Source: UBA8949 sp942493365
Lineage (GTDB): Bacteria > Bacillota > Clostridia > Saccharofermentanales > UBA5734
Direction: 5' to 3'
Assembly (NCBI GenBank): GCA_942493365.1
Contig: OW818697.1
Span: 1,054,001-1,118,000 of the forward strand
DNA length: 64,000 nt
Part shown: piece after piece, positions 8,741 through 16,649 of the stretch
Layout of the letters: every line of letters begins with the position of its first letter
How positions within the stretch are numbered: position 1 is the stretch's first letter
Position numbers and translations under genes: made by a program
The notes under the pieces: model-generated
Told to the model about the DNA's origin: nothing
What the model saw: only the letters and a program-made list of their open reading frames with translations
Databases searched by the model: none

Positions 8741-8852
8741 AAAGTTGGCAAAGCCAACTTTTTAACGAAAAACGAAAAGCTAACAACGAAAAGTTGCGGA
8801 TGTAAAATCCTTGAAAAATAGATGGCGCTCGCAAATGCGAGCGCTTTTTATG
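8741..8852. repeat. Intergenic hairpin repeat, relative of the ftsH-murC repeat
   Basis: Two hairpins lie in one block. One is AAAAGTTGGC / GCCAACTTTT at 8741-8765. The other is GCGCTCGC / GCGAGCGC at 8825-8844, followed by a T-run, which would terminate transcription of the preceding gene. The stretch 8781-8852 aligns with 58305-58378 at high identity, and the first hairpin recurs at 58435-58458. This marks a dispersed repeat family and not a chance terminator. Confidence 0.8.
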
Positions 8853-9030
8853 ACTATTTATTTTACATTAACGTAGATACAGACGAAAAGGGCCAAAACG
8901 AAGAGGACAGAGCGCATGCAGAATATCCAGCAGCATCCGATTAAATTCTACGGCATGACAACTCGATGAATAAACCAACGGTGAATGCGCTCTGCCACCA
9001 ATGTTTGTTGGCTTCAAAATGAAGAAACAA
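8853..9030. other. Gap with a 10-bp inverted repeat, no gene seen
   Basis: No credible ORF. An exact inverted repeat, CAGAGCGCAT at 8908-8917 and ATGCGCTCTG at 8985-8994, encloses 67 bases, which could be a structured transcript or a protein-binding site. It lies outside the island boundary, so it belongs to the host chromosome. Confidence 0.4.
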
Positions 9031-9117
9031 AAAACCGCTGCAACCTTACAGTCGCAACGGTTTTCACTATGGAGCCTGTGGACGGATTCGGACCCCCGAC
9101 CTGCTGATTACAAATCA
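9031..9117 (-). repeat. Left attachment site: duplicated tRNA-Thr 3' end plus terminator
   Basis: This segment aligns collinearly with 31409-31495 over 87 bp with four mismatches; 9068-9117 is identical to 31446-31495. It contains the 3' half of the tRNA-Thr gene from the anticodon arm to the encoded CCA, and the tRNA terminator hairpin (with one stem mismatch here). After 9117 the two copies diverge, so only a fragment is present here. It marks the left end of an island integrated at the tRNA gene. Confidence 0.92.
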
Positions 9118-9243
9118 CTAAATAGTTAAAATATTAATCGAAAATGTATGCATCATAATCGTCAAGAGTGCTGCTATGAAGGCATCATGAGAATTATAGT
9201 TAAACCATAAATGAAGAAGATAAAAATAATATATTATGTCCAT

Positions 9244-9266
9244 TTGGCACAGAATTGGCACAAAAA
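9244..9266. promoter_or_regulatory. Arm-type integrase binding site candidate (left)
   Basis: Two copies of TTGGCACA (9244-9251 and 9255-9262, the second continuing as AAAA) lie 11 bp apart, between the left attachment repeat and the integrase gene. Closely similar paired copies (GTGGCACAAAA) occur at 31346-31368, just inside the right attachment site. Short repeats inside both ends of an element are what arm-type sites of tyrosine integrases look like. Confidence 0.6.
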
Positions 9267-9318
9267 CGATACAGACTACGGTGGTTTCTCATGATGATAT
9301 TAATCTTTATCGTGAAAA

Positions 9319-10464
9319 TCAGAGAGAGGTAGCCGTTTGGAGCCACATATCATTCATGATTTCGCCAGCCTCGGCACGTTGCTCCGCTGTAAGCCCGGCA
9401 TATATTTGCAAGGTTGTTTCAATGTTAGCATGCCCCATGATATGTTGCAACTGCTTCGGGGCCATTCGCGATGCAGCCAGAGTGGCAAAAGTATGCCGAA
9501 AATCATACATTGAAAACTCAACGCGCTTAACGATGACTTCTCCATGATGTTTCCTGCCAACTTTCTTCCATACGGCGGTCTGTGCTCTGGCTCGCTCAAA
9601 AGCCAATCTGAGGCCATTCATGGTTGGTTGGTTGCCATCGAGTTGAGGGAAAACCCATTCCACCAAGATTGAGTAGTCACTGCACATCACATACTGTCGC
9701 CAAAGACAGTCGATTATTGAAGTTGTCAATGGGATGGTACGCTTAGCAGCTTTTGATTTTAGCGAACCTAGTCCGAATTGTGTTATTGCCCGTTTGGGGC
9801 TGATCATACCCTTTGAAATATCCGACCATTTCAGACCTAAAACCTCAGATGGCCGCATTCCGGTTAATGACATAAACACAAAAGCAAAGTAATACCAACT
9901 GCTTGAAGCAGCCTGAAAGAATCTTTCCATATCATTTGTTGAAATGAAGAGTTGTCCATCTTCGGCAAAACTTTCATTCACGCGAGATGGCATTTTAGGC
10001 AATTTTATTTTGTCAGCTGGATTGTAGATTCGAAGATTCATTTCATTAATCGCATAGTTAAAAGGACGGGTAAAACAATTTCGTATTTTGTCTAAAACTG
10101 ATCGACTATAGCCTTTCCTGGCATAATCCGCAAGAATTGCATTGATATCAACACGTTCGATTTCGGATATTTCAATGTGAGAAAACTTTCGCTTCACGAA
10201 TTTTTCATAGCAATAATTGGTTGAGTGCTGATCAGCCTCGCCGCAATTGAGCTTTTGGTAGTTCTCACGCCATTTTTCAAAGAGTTCACCAAAGGTCAAA
10301 TTTATGCTGGCAAAAAGTGACTCCTCGGCTTCTGTACATCTTTGCTTAAATGTCTGAATTTTCTCGCCCTTTATGCTCGTCAATCTTCTAGCGTGACCGC
10401 TTTTATCAGTCCACTTGTAGGTAAATCGACCATCAGACAGTTTGAAGACTTTGTTTTTTGGCAA
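9319..10464 (-). CDS. int: Tyrosine recombinase (island integrase)
   Basis: A 381-residue phage-type integrase. An N-terminal arm-binding segment (about 1-60) is followed by a SAM-like core-binding domain (about 65-165) and the catalytic domain. Visible catalytic motifs are Arg in TGMRPSEVLGLKW, the box YDFRHTFATLAAS (H-x-x-R type), HIMGHANIETT and the nucleophile Tyr in LQIYAGL. A TTG start is chosen because GGAGG lies eight bases upstream. It is the first gene inside the left attachment site and probably integrates and excises the whole island at tRNA-Thr. It reads toward the left attachment site. Confidence 0.95.
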   Translation of the reverse strand: MPKNKVFKLSDGRFTYKWTDKSGHARRLTSIKGEKIQTFKQRCTEAEESLFASINLTFGELFEKWRENYQKLNCGEADQHSTNYCYEKFVKRKFSHIEISEIERVDINAILADYARKGYSRSVLDKIRNCFTRPFNYAINEMNLRIYNPADKIKLPKMPSRVNESFAEDGQLFISTNDMERFFQAASSSWYYFAFVFMSLTGMRPSEVLGLKWSDISKGMISPKRAITQFGLGSLKSKAAKRTIPLTTSIIDCLWRQYVMCSDYSILVEWVFPQLDGNQPTMNGLRLAFERARAQTAVWKKVGRKHHGEVIVKRVEFSMYDFRHTFATLAASRMAPKQLQHIMGHANIETTLQIYAGLTAEQRAEAGEIMNDMWLQTATSL

Positions 10465-10499
10465 ATTTGGTACCTCCAGATGTGGTTGAACAGAAGAAC

Positions 10500-10859
10500 T
10501 TACTCGCCATTGAATTCCGAATAGACGTCTTTGAAAATAAGCTTTGCTTCATCAGGGAAATCATTGCATTTTTGTTTTGATGAAATCTGATCGACAATAC
10601 TTGGTTTGTTAGGAATATTCAATTCACCAATTTTTGGGTAGTCGTGCGAAACCATTGATTTATGTTTGCAGTTAATACAATTCTTTTTCGAAGTTTGCAT
10701 TCCGCTCAAAACATCAACGATATCAACATTTTTTAACAGTTCAGCAAGAACAAGTGCAACTTTGCGTTTGCACTGTTTGAGCTTTTGGGCAGCTGCAATT
10801 TGATCAACCTTTGTTGACGAAAATTGAACGGTAATTTTCAAATCATTGTGCGCTGTCAA
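10500..10859 (-). CDS. Small protein coupled to the ParM-like gene, ParR-type adaptor candidate
   Basis: A 119-residue protein whose TTG start overlaps the stop of the ParM-like gene (TTGA), so translation is coupled. The N-terminus (LKITVQFSSTKVDQIAAAQKL) reads like a ribbon-helix-helix strand and helix, as in ParR adaptors. The middle has a short cysteine cluster (CINCKH), and the C-terminus is acidic and probably flexible. In ParMRC systems ParR binds centromere repeats and caps the ParM filament with its C-terminal tail. The assignment is by position and rough pattern, not by recognisable sequence identity. Confidence 0.5.
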   Translation of the reverse strand: MTAHNDLKITVQFSSTKVDQIAAAQKLKQCKRKVALVLAELLKNVDIVDVLSGMQTSKKNCINCKHKSMVSHDYPKIGELNIPNKPSIVDQISSKQKCNDFPDEAKLIFKDVYSEFNGE

Positions 10860-11803
10860 AAGCGTTCACCCAGGACTTGATTCATCAGATTAAGGTATCC
10901 CTGCGAATTTGCATGCGGATCAGTCACATAATAAGCATTCGCAACAATTTGAGGTCTTGCTGTTGTCGCCATATTCAAGTAATCAAGCAAGAGAGATGAC
11001 CCGCCACCAACAAAAATGATTGGTTGAAGCAACAAGTCCACTTCAAGTTCCGCAATTTCAGAGAGGATATAAAATGTATATTCTTTCGCGATCCCTTTAG
11101 CTTTTGCAATAATCTCTTCGGGCAAATTTATTGCTTCGCCAAGCAAAATATCATCGCAGGTGCTTTCCTTAATCGTTCTGCCGTTATTCTCCGCCATTTG
11201 TATGATCTTGTGGTACAACTTGATTGTGCCTTCATTGAGACTACGCAAAACCTGATAGTCAATTCGCCCATTGTGAAGGGTAATCACATCAGTTGTATGC
11301 CCGCCGATATCAACAATACAAGCGTTCCTGAACTTTGAAACTGTCATGAACAAGTCAATATCTGATGCTATTGCGGAAAACGCCTGAGGAAAAATGCAAA
11401 TTTCGTTGAAGAACCCACTGAAGGTCATTTTGTTGTAGGTGAAGTAAAACTGTCGATGATCGCGGAAGTAATTTTTATAAGGCTCTCTCAAGCGCCCTAT
11501 GTGGTCTGGCGGCAATCCTATTCCAAGGTCAACAATGAGATTTTGCCTATCTTCAGGCTTTAAGCTTGCCGATTCTTTTGCTAACGCAAAAAAAGTCATG
11601 ATGAGCAGATGAATGTCAACGGACTTGTCAACTTTTAAAGGTAGCCTCTTTGCGGAAATGATGAAATTGTCCCCGTTATAGCAAACAAAATCATCTCGCA
11701 TTTGGGGCAGTCCTAGTCCGAGATTGACGATTCCGTTAGGGAAGATGTGGGTCGGTGTTTTAACGTTAACATTGCCATGATCAACGGCCAGACGGATTCT
11801 CAT
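10856..11803 (-). CDS. ParM-like actin-family segregation ATPase
   Basis: A 315-residue protein with the actin/Hsp70 ATPase signature: phosphate-1 loop VDHGNVNVKT near residue 7, phosphate-2 loop VDIGGHTTDVI at about 165-175, and adenosine motif IFVGGGSSLL near 270. This order and length match plasmid ParM/AlfA-type and phage actin-like proteins. ParM filaments push DNA copies apart. The gene starts just after the small regulator gene and is coupled to the presumed adaptor. Its presence suggests the island has a circular, replicating or at least partitioned stage. GGGGTA precedes the ATG. Confidence 0.85.
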   Translation of the reverse strand: MRIRLAVDHGNVNVKTPTHIFPNGIVNLGLGLPQMRDDFVCYNGDNFIISAKRLPLKVDKSVDIHLLIMTFFALAKESASLKPEDRQNLIVDLGIGLPPDHIGRLREPYKNYFRDHRQFYFTYNKMTFSGFFNEICIFPQAFSAIASDIDLFMTVSKFRNACIVDIGGHTTDVITLHNGRIDYQVLRSLNEGTIKLYHKIIQMAENNGRTIKESTCDDILLGEAINLPEEIIAKAKGIAKEYTFYILSEIAELEVDLLLQPIIFVGGGSSLLLDYLNMATTARPQIVANAYYVTDPHANSQGYLNLMNQVLGERF

Positions 11804-11832
11804 ATTTTTACCCCTTCAATTTGCATAATCAC

Positions 11833-12093
11833 TTAAGCGATTCGGCGGTTGCTACTTTGGAAAAAATAGGTAGAGATCTCGGTAATCGGGATTTCGAGAC
11901 GATCCGCGATGGCAAGGACCACCTCACCATGCATCAATTCGCCTCGCAGCATCCACTGCCCGAGAATCCCTGCGGTTATCCCGATCGCCTTGGCGAGGCT
12001 ACGCCTAGTATAATGGCGTTCCGCCATCCTGCCAGCAAGCCTGCTATAATCGATTTCGGGCAGTTTGATAATGACTCTTGCGTTCCGTGCCAT
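11833..12093 (-). CDS. Small HTH (XRE-like) regulator
   Basis: I start at the ATG at 12093 (MARNARVIIKLPEID), preceded by GAAAGG; an upstream in-frame extension has no ribosome site. The 86-residue protein has a helix-turn-helix: YTRRSLAKAIGITAGILGQW then GEVVLAIADRLEIPITEI. It lies directly upstream of the ParM-like gene, transcribed with it and divergent from a second XRE gene. It is likely a repressor of the partition operon, binding sites in 12100-12300. Confidence 0.75.
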   Translation of the reverse strand: MARNARVIIKLPEIDYSRLAGRMAERHYTRRSLAKAIGITAGILGQWMLRGELMHGEVVLAIADRLEIPITEISTYFFQSSNRRIA

Positions 12094-12204
12094 TTTTGTA
12101 CCTTTCTGCATCCTTGCATGATAACAATTACTCATGTGTCGCATTCGGTTCGATTTCAATCATAATATGTGATGATGGCGACACATTTATTGTAATCATA
12201 AATG

Positions 12205-12220
12205 GTGTTGATGTCAACAC
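12205..12220. promoter_or_regulatory. Palindromic operator candidate between divergent regulators
   Basis: GTGTTGA-TG-TCAACAC is a perfect 7+7 bp inverted repeat in the centre of the intergenic region separating two divergent HTH genes (11833-12093 and 12301-12816). Related CACAT/TGTGA-type motifs lie on both sides (about 12165-12185 and 12255-12265). The layout is that of a lysogeny-type switch. Confidence 0.6.
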
Positions 12221-12300
12221 ATAAATTATGATTCGTTAAATATATGTTGCTTAGTCATCACATAATGTATATAATCAGCTGTAGAAAGGTGGTGTTCATT

Positions 12301-12816
12301 TTGGATGATATAGAACCTTCGCTAGGTCTCAAATTGCACCAGGCGAGAAAAGCTGCAGGACTAAAGCAAATAGATGTATCCGAAATACTGAAAAATATAT
12401 ACGGAAGCGCAACGAGCCGCGAAACAATTTCAAAATGGGAGACAGGATTTCAAACGCCATCGCTTGACTCTATCAGCAAACTTGCCCAAATATACGGGGT
12501 ATCACTAGATAGTTTGTTTGTAAAAGACGAAATTACGCCACCCGAACCGCGTATGAACTTTTACCGTTATGACAATTCCGGCCGAAAGTGGTACACAGAT
12601 CAGTACAACGAGTGCTTTTATCTTGATGAAGACCAAAATCCCGTCTATGATGACCCAGATGATTCTTTTACGCGCAAAGAAAGTCCTGTAATCACAGATA
12701 ATAGGCAGTGGATAATTGGTAAAATCTTATCAGCAAATGACCACCAAATAGTCAAATTAAGGACATTGCTTGAATTGATCTTTGAAGACGATGGGGGCAA
12801 GCCAAAACTCATTTGA
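12301..12816 (+). CDS. XRE-family transcriptional regulator with C-terminal extension
   Basis: A TTG start at 12301 is chosen because AAAGGTGG lies seven bases upstream; earlier in-frame starts lack a site. The protein (171 residues) has a classical Cro/C1 HTH: LGLKLHQARKAAGLKQIDVS, then TSRETISKWETGFQTPS, then LAQIYGVSLDSLF. A C-terminal part rich in Tyr and Asp (YTDQYNECFYLDEDQNPVYD) may sense a ligand or multimerise. It faces the ParM-side regulator and ends before the palindrome array. It probably controls the island's mobile functions. Confidence 0.85.
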   Translation: MDDIEPSLGLKLHQARKAAGLKQIDVSEILKNIYGSATSRETISKWETGFQTPSLDSISKLAQIYGVSLDSLFVKDEITPPEPRMNFYRYDNSGRKWYTDQYNECFYLDEDQNPVYDDPDDSFTRKESPVITDNRQWIIGKILSANDHQIVKLRTLLELIFEDDGGKPKLI

Positions 12817-12930
12817 CCGATTTATAGATATCACAATGAATTCCAGAAAATATCGACCACTCAGAATATTTGAGGGTCGATATTTTTGTGTTATGAAAAA
12901 TTATTCGTTTTTGCCCAGCATGTTTCGATA

Positions 12931-13080
12931 ACACGTGTTATTGATGCCTTTACACGTGTAAATCAGATTAACACGTGTAATTGGAATGCTTACACGTGTA
13001 AATCTAAATAACACGTGTTACTGAAGTCTTTACACGTGTTAGCAAAATTTACGCGTGCTATTTTAATGACTTACACGTGT
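12931..13080. repeat. Array of eight ACACGTGT-type palindromes at about 20-bp spacing
   Basis: ACACGTGT occurs at 12931, 12952, 12971, 12992, 13011, 13032 and 13073, with a degenerate ACGCGTGC at 13051. Start-to-start spacing is 21, 19, 21, 19, 21, 19, 22, so a 40-bp unit carrying two sites is repeated about four times. All sites would lie on one face of the helix. The array sits between the 3' ends of two convergent genes, where an operator is unlikely. A centromere for a partition protein or an iteron origin fits better. Confidence 0.9.
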
Positions 13081-13096
13081 TAATTTGCCATCTTGA

Positions 13097-14107
13097 TCAC
13101 CAAATATTATCAACATAGGTATTTATTCCGCTTTTTCCTCTGTTTCGACCGTGCCCGAGCGCGATATTAACCCGAGCAATTGATTCTTGCATACCCAGTT
13201 GCAGATCATTCCGACAGAAATCATAGTACATCTGGGCAAATGTTTTGCGCATAGCATGATTGATGTTTCCCTTGTCGTGTTGACCGATCTTTTTTAGCGC
13301 GTCAGAAATGATATCAGTCACGGTTGACGAACTGATTTGTTTGCCGTCAATCCGCGCGACGACATAATCATCGGATTCAAGCCCTTCAATCGCCGATTTA
13401 AGCATGGTTTGAGCTTTAATGTCGAGTACGGGCACCTCGCGATACCGACCGCCTTTGGCGCCGCCTGAGGGGCCTCTGCTGATCGTTACAGTTCCAAAAC
13501 CATACATTCCGCCGGTCAAATCAACATTTTTTGCGACAATATGGGTCGTTTCGTTGACTCGCAAACCTGCCCAGGCACTCAAAATGACAGATTTCCAGGC
13601 ATTTCCGCGCCGATTACTGGCTTTTAAACAATTAAGCAAATCGTTAATTGTATCCATCGACATGGGACTGTCTTTGCCATACGCATTAGAGGACTTGCTC
13701 AATGGGATAGCTACTTTTGTTAAGTCCCAGTTGATAGCACCGGATGAAAAGGCCTTTTTGCAGCACTTTTCAAGCTTTGCAATATGATTATAGATCTTGT
13801 TGATTGTATTGTCAGACACTGATTCCGATTTATAAATCAGGTATGACTCAACCAAAGACGTGGTAATATCGGTTGCTCTTTTGACATCCGAGTAGTATGC
13901 TTTGACATATTGTGCAAAATTACTCGATGTCTCAGATATGTCCGAAAAGTAAGAGAAGCTAAAGATTTTGTGGTTTACATTACTGATCTTGTCATATTTT
14001 GCCGAACGCTTGCTTTGGCTAAATGCGCAGCTTTCCCCGATTGCATATGAAAATTGACTGTTGAGAGACCGTGTTCGATTAGGTTTTTGGGTAGAGTTTT
14101 TCAACAT
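13097..14107 (-). CDS. Second tyrosine recombinase, divergent type
   Basis: I start at the ATG at 14107 (MLKNSTQ), preceded by AAGGAG. The 336-residue product has the catalytic features of a tyrosine recombinase: Arg in AWAGLRVNETTHI, the box NHAMRKTFAQMYYD, the ALGHGRN motif and a terminal Tyr in SGINTYVDNIW. It differs greatly from the integrase at 9319. Similar stand-alone recombinases in mobile elements resolve dimers or carry out secondary inversions. Its 3' end abuts the palindrome array, which is a candidate substrate or neighbouring maintenance site. Confidence 0.85.
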   Translation of the reverse strand: MLKNSTQKPNRTRSLNSQFSYAIGESCAFSQSKRSAKYDKISNVNHKIFSFSYFSDISETSSNFAQYVKAYYSDVKRATDITTSLVESYLIYKSESVSDNTINKIYNHIAKLEKCCKKAFSSGAINWDLTKVAIPLSKSSNAYGKDSPMSMDTINDLLNCLKASNRRGNAWKSVILSAWAGLRVNETTHIVAKNVDLTGGMYGFGTVTISRGPSGGAKGGRYREVPVLDIKAQTMLKSAIEGLESDDYVVARIDGKQISSSTVTDIISDALKKIGQHDKGNINHAMRKTFAQMYYDFCRNDLQLGMQESIARVNIALGHGRNRGKSGINTYVDNIW

Positions 14108-14220
14108 ATAGGATACTCCTTGCATTCAAACAACATTGGTAAAGCCCCCATAAATGGGGCCCCCGGCATCATGATTCTCATTACTGACGTACAATTATTA
14201 GAAAAATAAAGGTAAAAAGG

Positions 14221-14562
14221 GTTCCCAGCATTATTCAGCCCGACAGGGAGGCAATAAACATGACCGCGTATCGCCTAGGTGCTAGTCATAATCCGCTGGA
14301 TATTATGACTCGCGGTGATAACAAAATGCGCTTATCGGGTGCGCGACCCCAACGATAGCCAACAATGCTCTGGCTACAAAGCAGTCCTCGGTGCTGTCAC
14401 CACCGATTCCAGGCAAATTGAAAATGCTGCGTGTCGCCTAACCTTCGCAGCGGGGAATAGAACATATTATTCGTTTCTAGGAGTTGGTATCATTTGCTTC
14501 CGGCGACAATAGGCGGAAAATTAAAACCACCAAGATCCGGTCTGGATTCATGGTGGCTAAGT
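14221..14562 (+). ncRNA. Candidate large structured RNA upstream of the PRTase/DprA genes
   Basis: This block is much more GC-rich than the AT-rich flanks and holds no convincing ORF. It is dense in stems on one strand: AGTCATAAT/ATTATGACT (14284-14310, 9 bp perfect), GGGT/ACCC (about 14337-14349), TAGCC/GGCTA (14356-14376), GCTGCG/CGCAGC (about 14427-14450), GAATA/TATTC (14455-14472) and CCACC-ATCC/GGAT-GGTGG (14527-14555). The class is unknown. A raiA-like RNA is one idea because such RNAs have been reported near comF-type genes, but I cannot confirm it. The + strand is assumed. Confidence 0.5.
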
Positions 14563-14953
14563 CTCATTTTGATAATTGCTATCATGGCAAAAAATATGCA
14601 TCTTTGCCAAAATAGGCATAGATGCAATTATATCGTTGGAAAATACTTGTGCCTTGTAGTAGCACAATAGAAAACTCAACATTACCAGAATAACAATTGC
14701 AGATGCAGATATCAATAGATCTAGTAAAAACTGCGTTCATAACGTTAACATTTTAGGCTATTTTGGTAAATAGGTTCAAATATCAACAATTAATCCGCGA
14801 TTATTTGAAGAGAGAAAAAATATCTTGCAAGCATTATCATTTTTCAATACAGTTTTAAGACGATTTATGATACCCGGCGGCTGCATAAATCACTCGCAAT
14901 TCGCACTTTGAAAACAAGAAAGCTACTGAAATTTAGTTGAAATTTTCTCATTA
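14563..14953. other. AT-rich gap before the PRTase gene
   Basis: No ORF of note. One hairpin (TGGCAAA / TTTGCCA, about 14585-14605) and a GCATC/GATGC pair around it could be the 3' end of the RNA described just upstream. The rest looks like plain AT-rich leader sequence. Confidence 0.4.
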
Positions 14954-14982
14954 TTGGTTTTTGCTGATGAATGTAGTATAAA
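14954..14982 (+). promoter_or_regulatory. Promoter candidate for the PRTase-DprA-HAD operon
   Basis: TTGGTT at 14954-14959 and TATAAA at 14977-14982 are separated by 17 bases, about 40 bases before the start codon at 15024. The match is moderate but the region has no better candidate. Confidence 0.5.
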
Positions 14983-15023
14983 TGTAAATAATCAAGTTAA
15001 TTTAAATCTAAATGAGGTGCAGC

Positions 15024-15587
15024 ATGCTGTATACAGTAAAGGGAAAAACAACGATTTACTATGTAGCAGATTATCATCCTTACAGAATTAGCGGCGAGAG
15101 GAATCCCGCATTTGATGAAGCTAGCTCACTACTATTAAGATTTAAAGAAGGTAAAGAAATTGGTTTCAAATTCTATGCGGACAAAATTATTAATATGATA
15201 TCTCAACTTAATGAAACATACAAGTTTGATGGAATTGCAATAATACCATCTCACGAAGTAGGCAAATATAGTGAGAGTCTGCTAAGATTGATAAACATAC
15301 TTCGTGATGAACTAAGGATTGATGATAAACATACTGCATTGTCACGAATTTATACAATTGACAAATTGTCAAGAGGTGGGAATAGGTCGATAGATAACCA
15401 CATTAAATCAATATCAGTAAATAGAGAAATTGTAAAAGGAAAATGCATTTTACTTCTTGATGATGTTATTACAACTGGGCATTCTATGATAGCAGGGGAA
15501 TACTTACTCAATAGAACAAATGCAAATAATGTAATTTGTGCTTCAGTCGCACATACTGTTTATGAACATACATATTCCGAAGACTGA
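15024..15587 (+). CDS. Phosphoribosyltransferase-domain protein (ComFC-like)
   Basis: I use the ATG at 15024, preceded by GAGGTG; an ATG four codons earlier lacks a site. The 187-residue protein has a type I PRTase fold with a PRPP-binding loop ILLLDDVITTGHSMIAGEYL near residues 139-158 and an upstream IAIIPSHEVGKYSE strand-loop. ComFC is a PRTase-fold competence protein of unclear chemistry. The N-terminus (TIYYVADYHPYR) differs from standard ComFC, which has a zinc finger. It leads a set with DprA-like and HAD genes, so a nucleic-acid or nucleotide modification role is plausible but unproven. Confidence 0.8.
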   Translation: MLYTVKGKTTIYYVADYHPYRISGERNPAFDEASSLLLRFKEGKEIGFKFYADKIINMISQLNETYKFDGIAIIPSHEVGKYSESLLRLINILRDELRIDDKHTALSRIYTIDKLSRGGNRSIDNHIKSISVNREIVKGKCILLLDDVITTGHSMIAGEYLLNRTNANNVICASVAHTVYEHTYSED

Positions 15588-15665
15588 ATTTGTGTTTGCA
15601 AAACCACTAAAGGTAAACGAAAATGTAAAACCTGATTAATCTATTTAACGAAGTGAGGTCTTAAA

Positions 15666-16649
15666 TTGATAGAATTGATTTTATGCCTATCTCAATTACC
15701 AGGAATTGGTAACGGGAGTATTCGAAAAATTATGGAGCACAACAAGCTTGATAATTATTCGATTAGTGAAATTGAAAATCTAATGATTGAAATGTCAAAA
15801 AAAATAAGCAGAATTAGAATTCCTCATCTCAATGAAATCGAATCTGCCAAAAATAGGGCAGAAAAAATAATAAAGGATTGTTACGAAAGAAACATTGAAA
15901 TCATATCGTATTATGACAATAAATATCCGAATAGATTTAAAAATATAAAAGATTATCCTATTTTGATTTATACTAAGGGTAATAGTGAATGTTTAAACAG
16001 AGAAAAAAACATTGCGATAATAGGGACAAGAGAACCTTCAGAAATTGGCCTAAAGACTGCGTATAAACTTGGTGAGTGGTTTGCTAAAAACGGGTATGTT
16101 ATTACAAGCGGGTTAGCAATCGGATGCGATACTGCAGCTCATACTGGTTGTGTAAATGCGGGGGGCCAGACTGTCGCGATTGTCGCCAATGGACTAGATA
16201 CAATATATCCCAAAATAAACAAGAGTTTAGTTGATAGAATAATTGATGCAAATGGTTGTATTCTTAGCGAATACCCACCATTTCATAAAACCCAAAAAGG
16301 AAATTTTGTCGAAAGGGATCGGTTGCAAAGTGCACTAGCACAAGGCGTGGTTGTAGTCGAAACAAAATTGAATGGCGGAAGTATGCACGCTGTTAAATTC
16401 GGGCTTGATCAAGGAAGGAAAATTGCTTGTGTTGTAAACCAAACGATATCAAATACGCAGCAAGAAGGCAATTTATCGCTGGTTGCTGATGGCAAAGCAG
16501 TGATACTATCAAATACAAATGAATTGATTGAATATGAAAAAGATTTAGGTGCTGATCTTAAAAAACAAGCTCCAAATTCCGTGATAATCCAATTAAAAAA
16601 CACAACTAGAATGCAACTAAGTTTGTTTGATGAGGAATTCAAACTATGA
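15666..16649 (+). CDS. DprA-like SLOG-domain protein
   Basis: A 327-residue protein with a TTG start and GAGGT upstream. An N-terminal helical part (about 1-95) precedes a Rossmann/SLOG domain: IGTREPSEIGLKTAYKLGEW, SGLAIGCDTAAHTGC, VANGLDTIYPKIN, then EYPPF. True DprA has a segment ending in RNRI; here it is NFVERDRLQSALAQG followed by VVVVETKLNGGSMHAVKF, a recognisable variant. There is no C-terminal winged helix. DprA loads RecA on ssDNA, but SLOG relatives also act in nucleotide-based conflict systems. Its four-base overlap with the HAD gene favours an operon function over natural competence. Confidence 0.85.
   Translation: MIELILCLSQLPGIGNGSIRKIMEHNKLDNYSISEIENLMIEMSKKISRIRIPHLNEIESAKNRAEKIIKDCYERNIEIISYYDNKYPNRFKNIKDYPILIYTKGNSECLNREKNIAIIGTREPSEIGLKTAYKLGEWFAKNGYVITSGLAIGCDTAAHTGCVNAGGQTVAIVANGLDTIYPKINKSLVDRIIDANGCILSEYPPFHKTQKGNFVERDRLQSALAQGVVVVETKLNGGSMHAVKFGLDQGRKIACVVNQTISNTQQEGNLSLVADGKAVILSNTNELIEYEKDLGADLKKQAPNSVIIQLKNTTRMQLSLFDEEFKL

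Noticed and set aside
9031..9117. A second tRNA-Thr gene
   Set aside because: Only the 3' half and terminator are present; the D-arm and acceptor 5' strand are missing, so it is a truncated copy at the attachment site.
12931..13080. CRISPR array
   Set aside because: The repeats are 8-bp palindromes with 11-14-bp non-unique spacers and no cas genes.
14221..14562. Retron msr-msd
   Set aside because: No reverse transcriptase gene lies anywhere near, so a retron is not supported.
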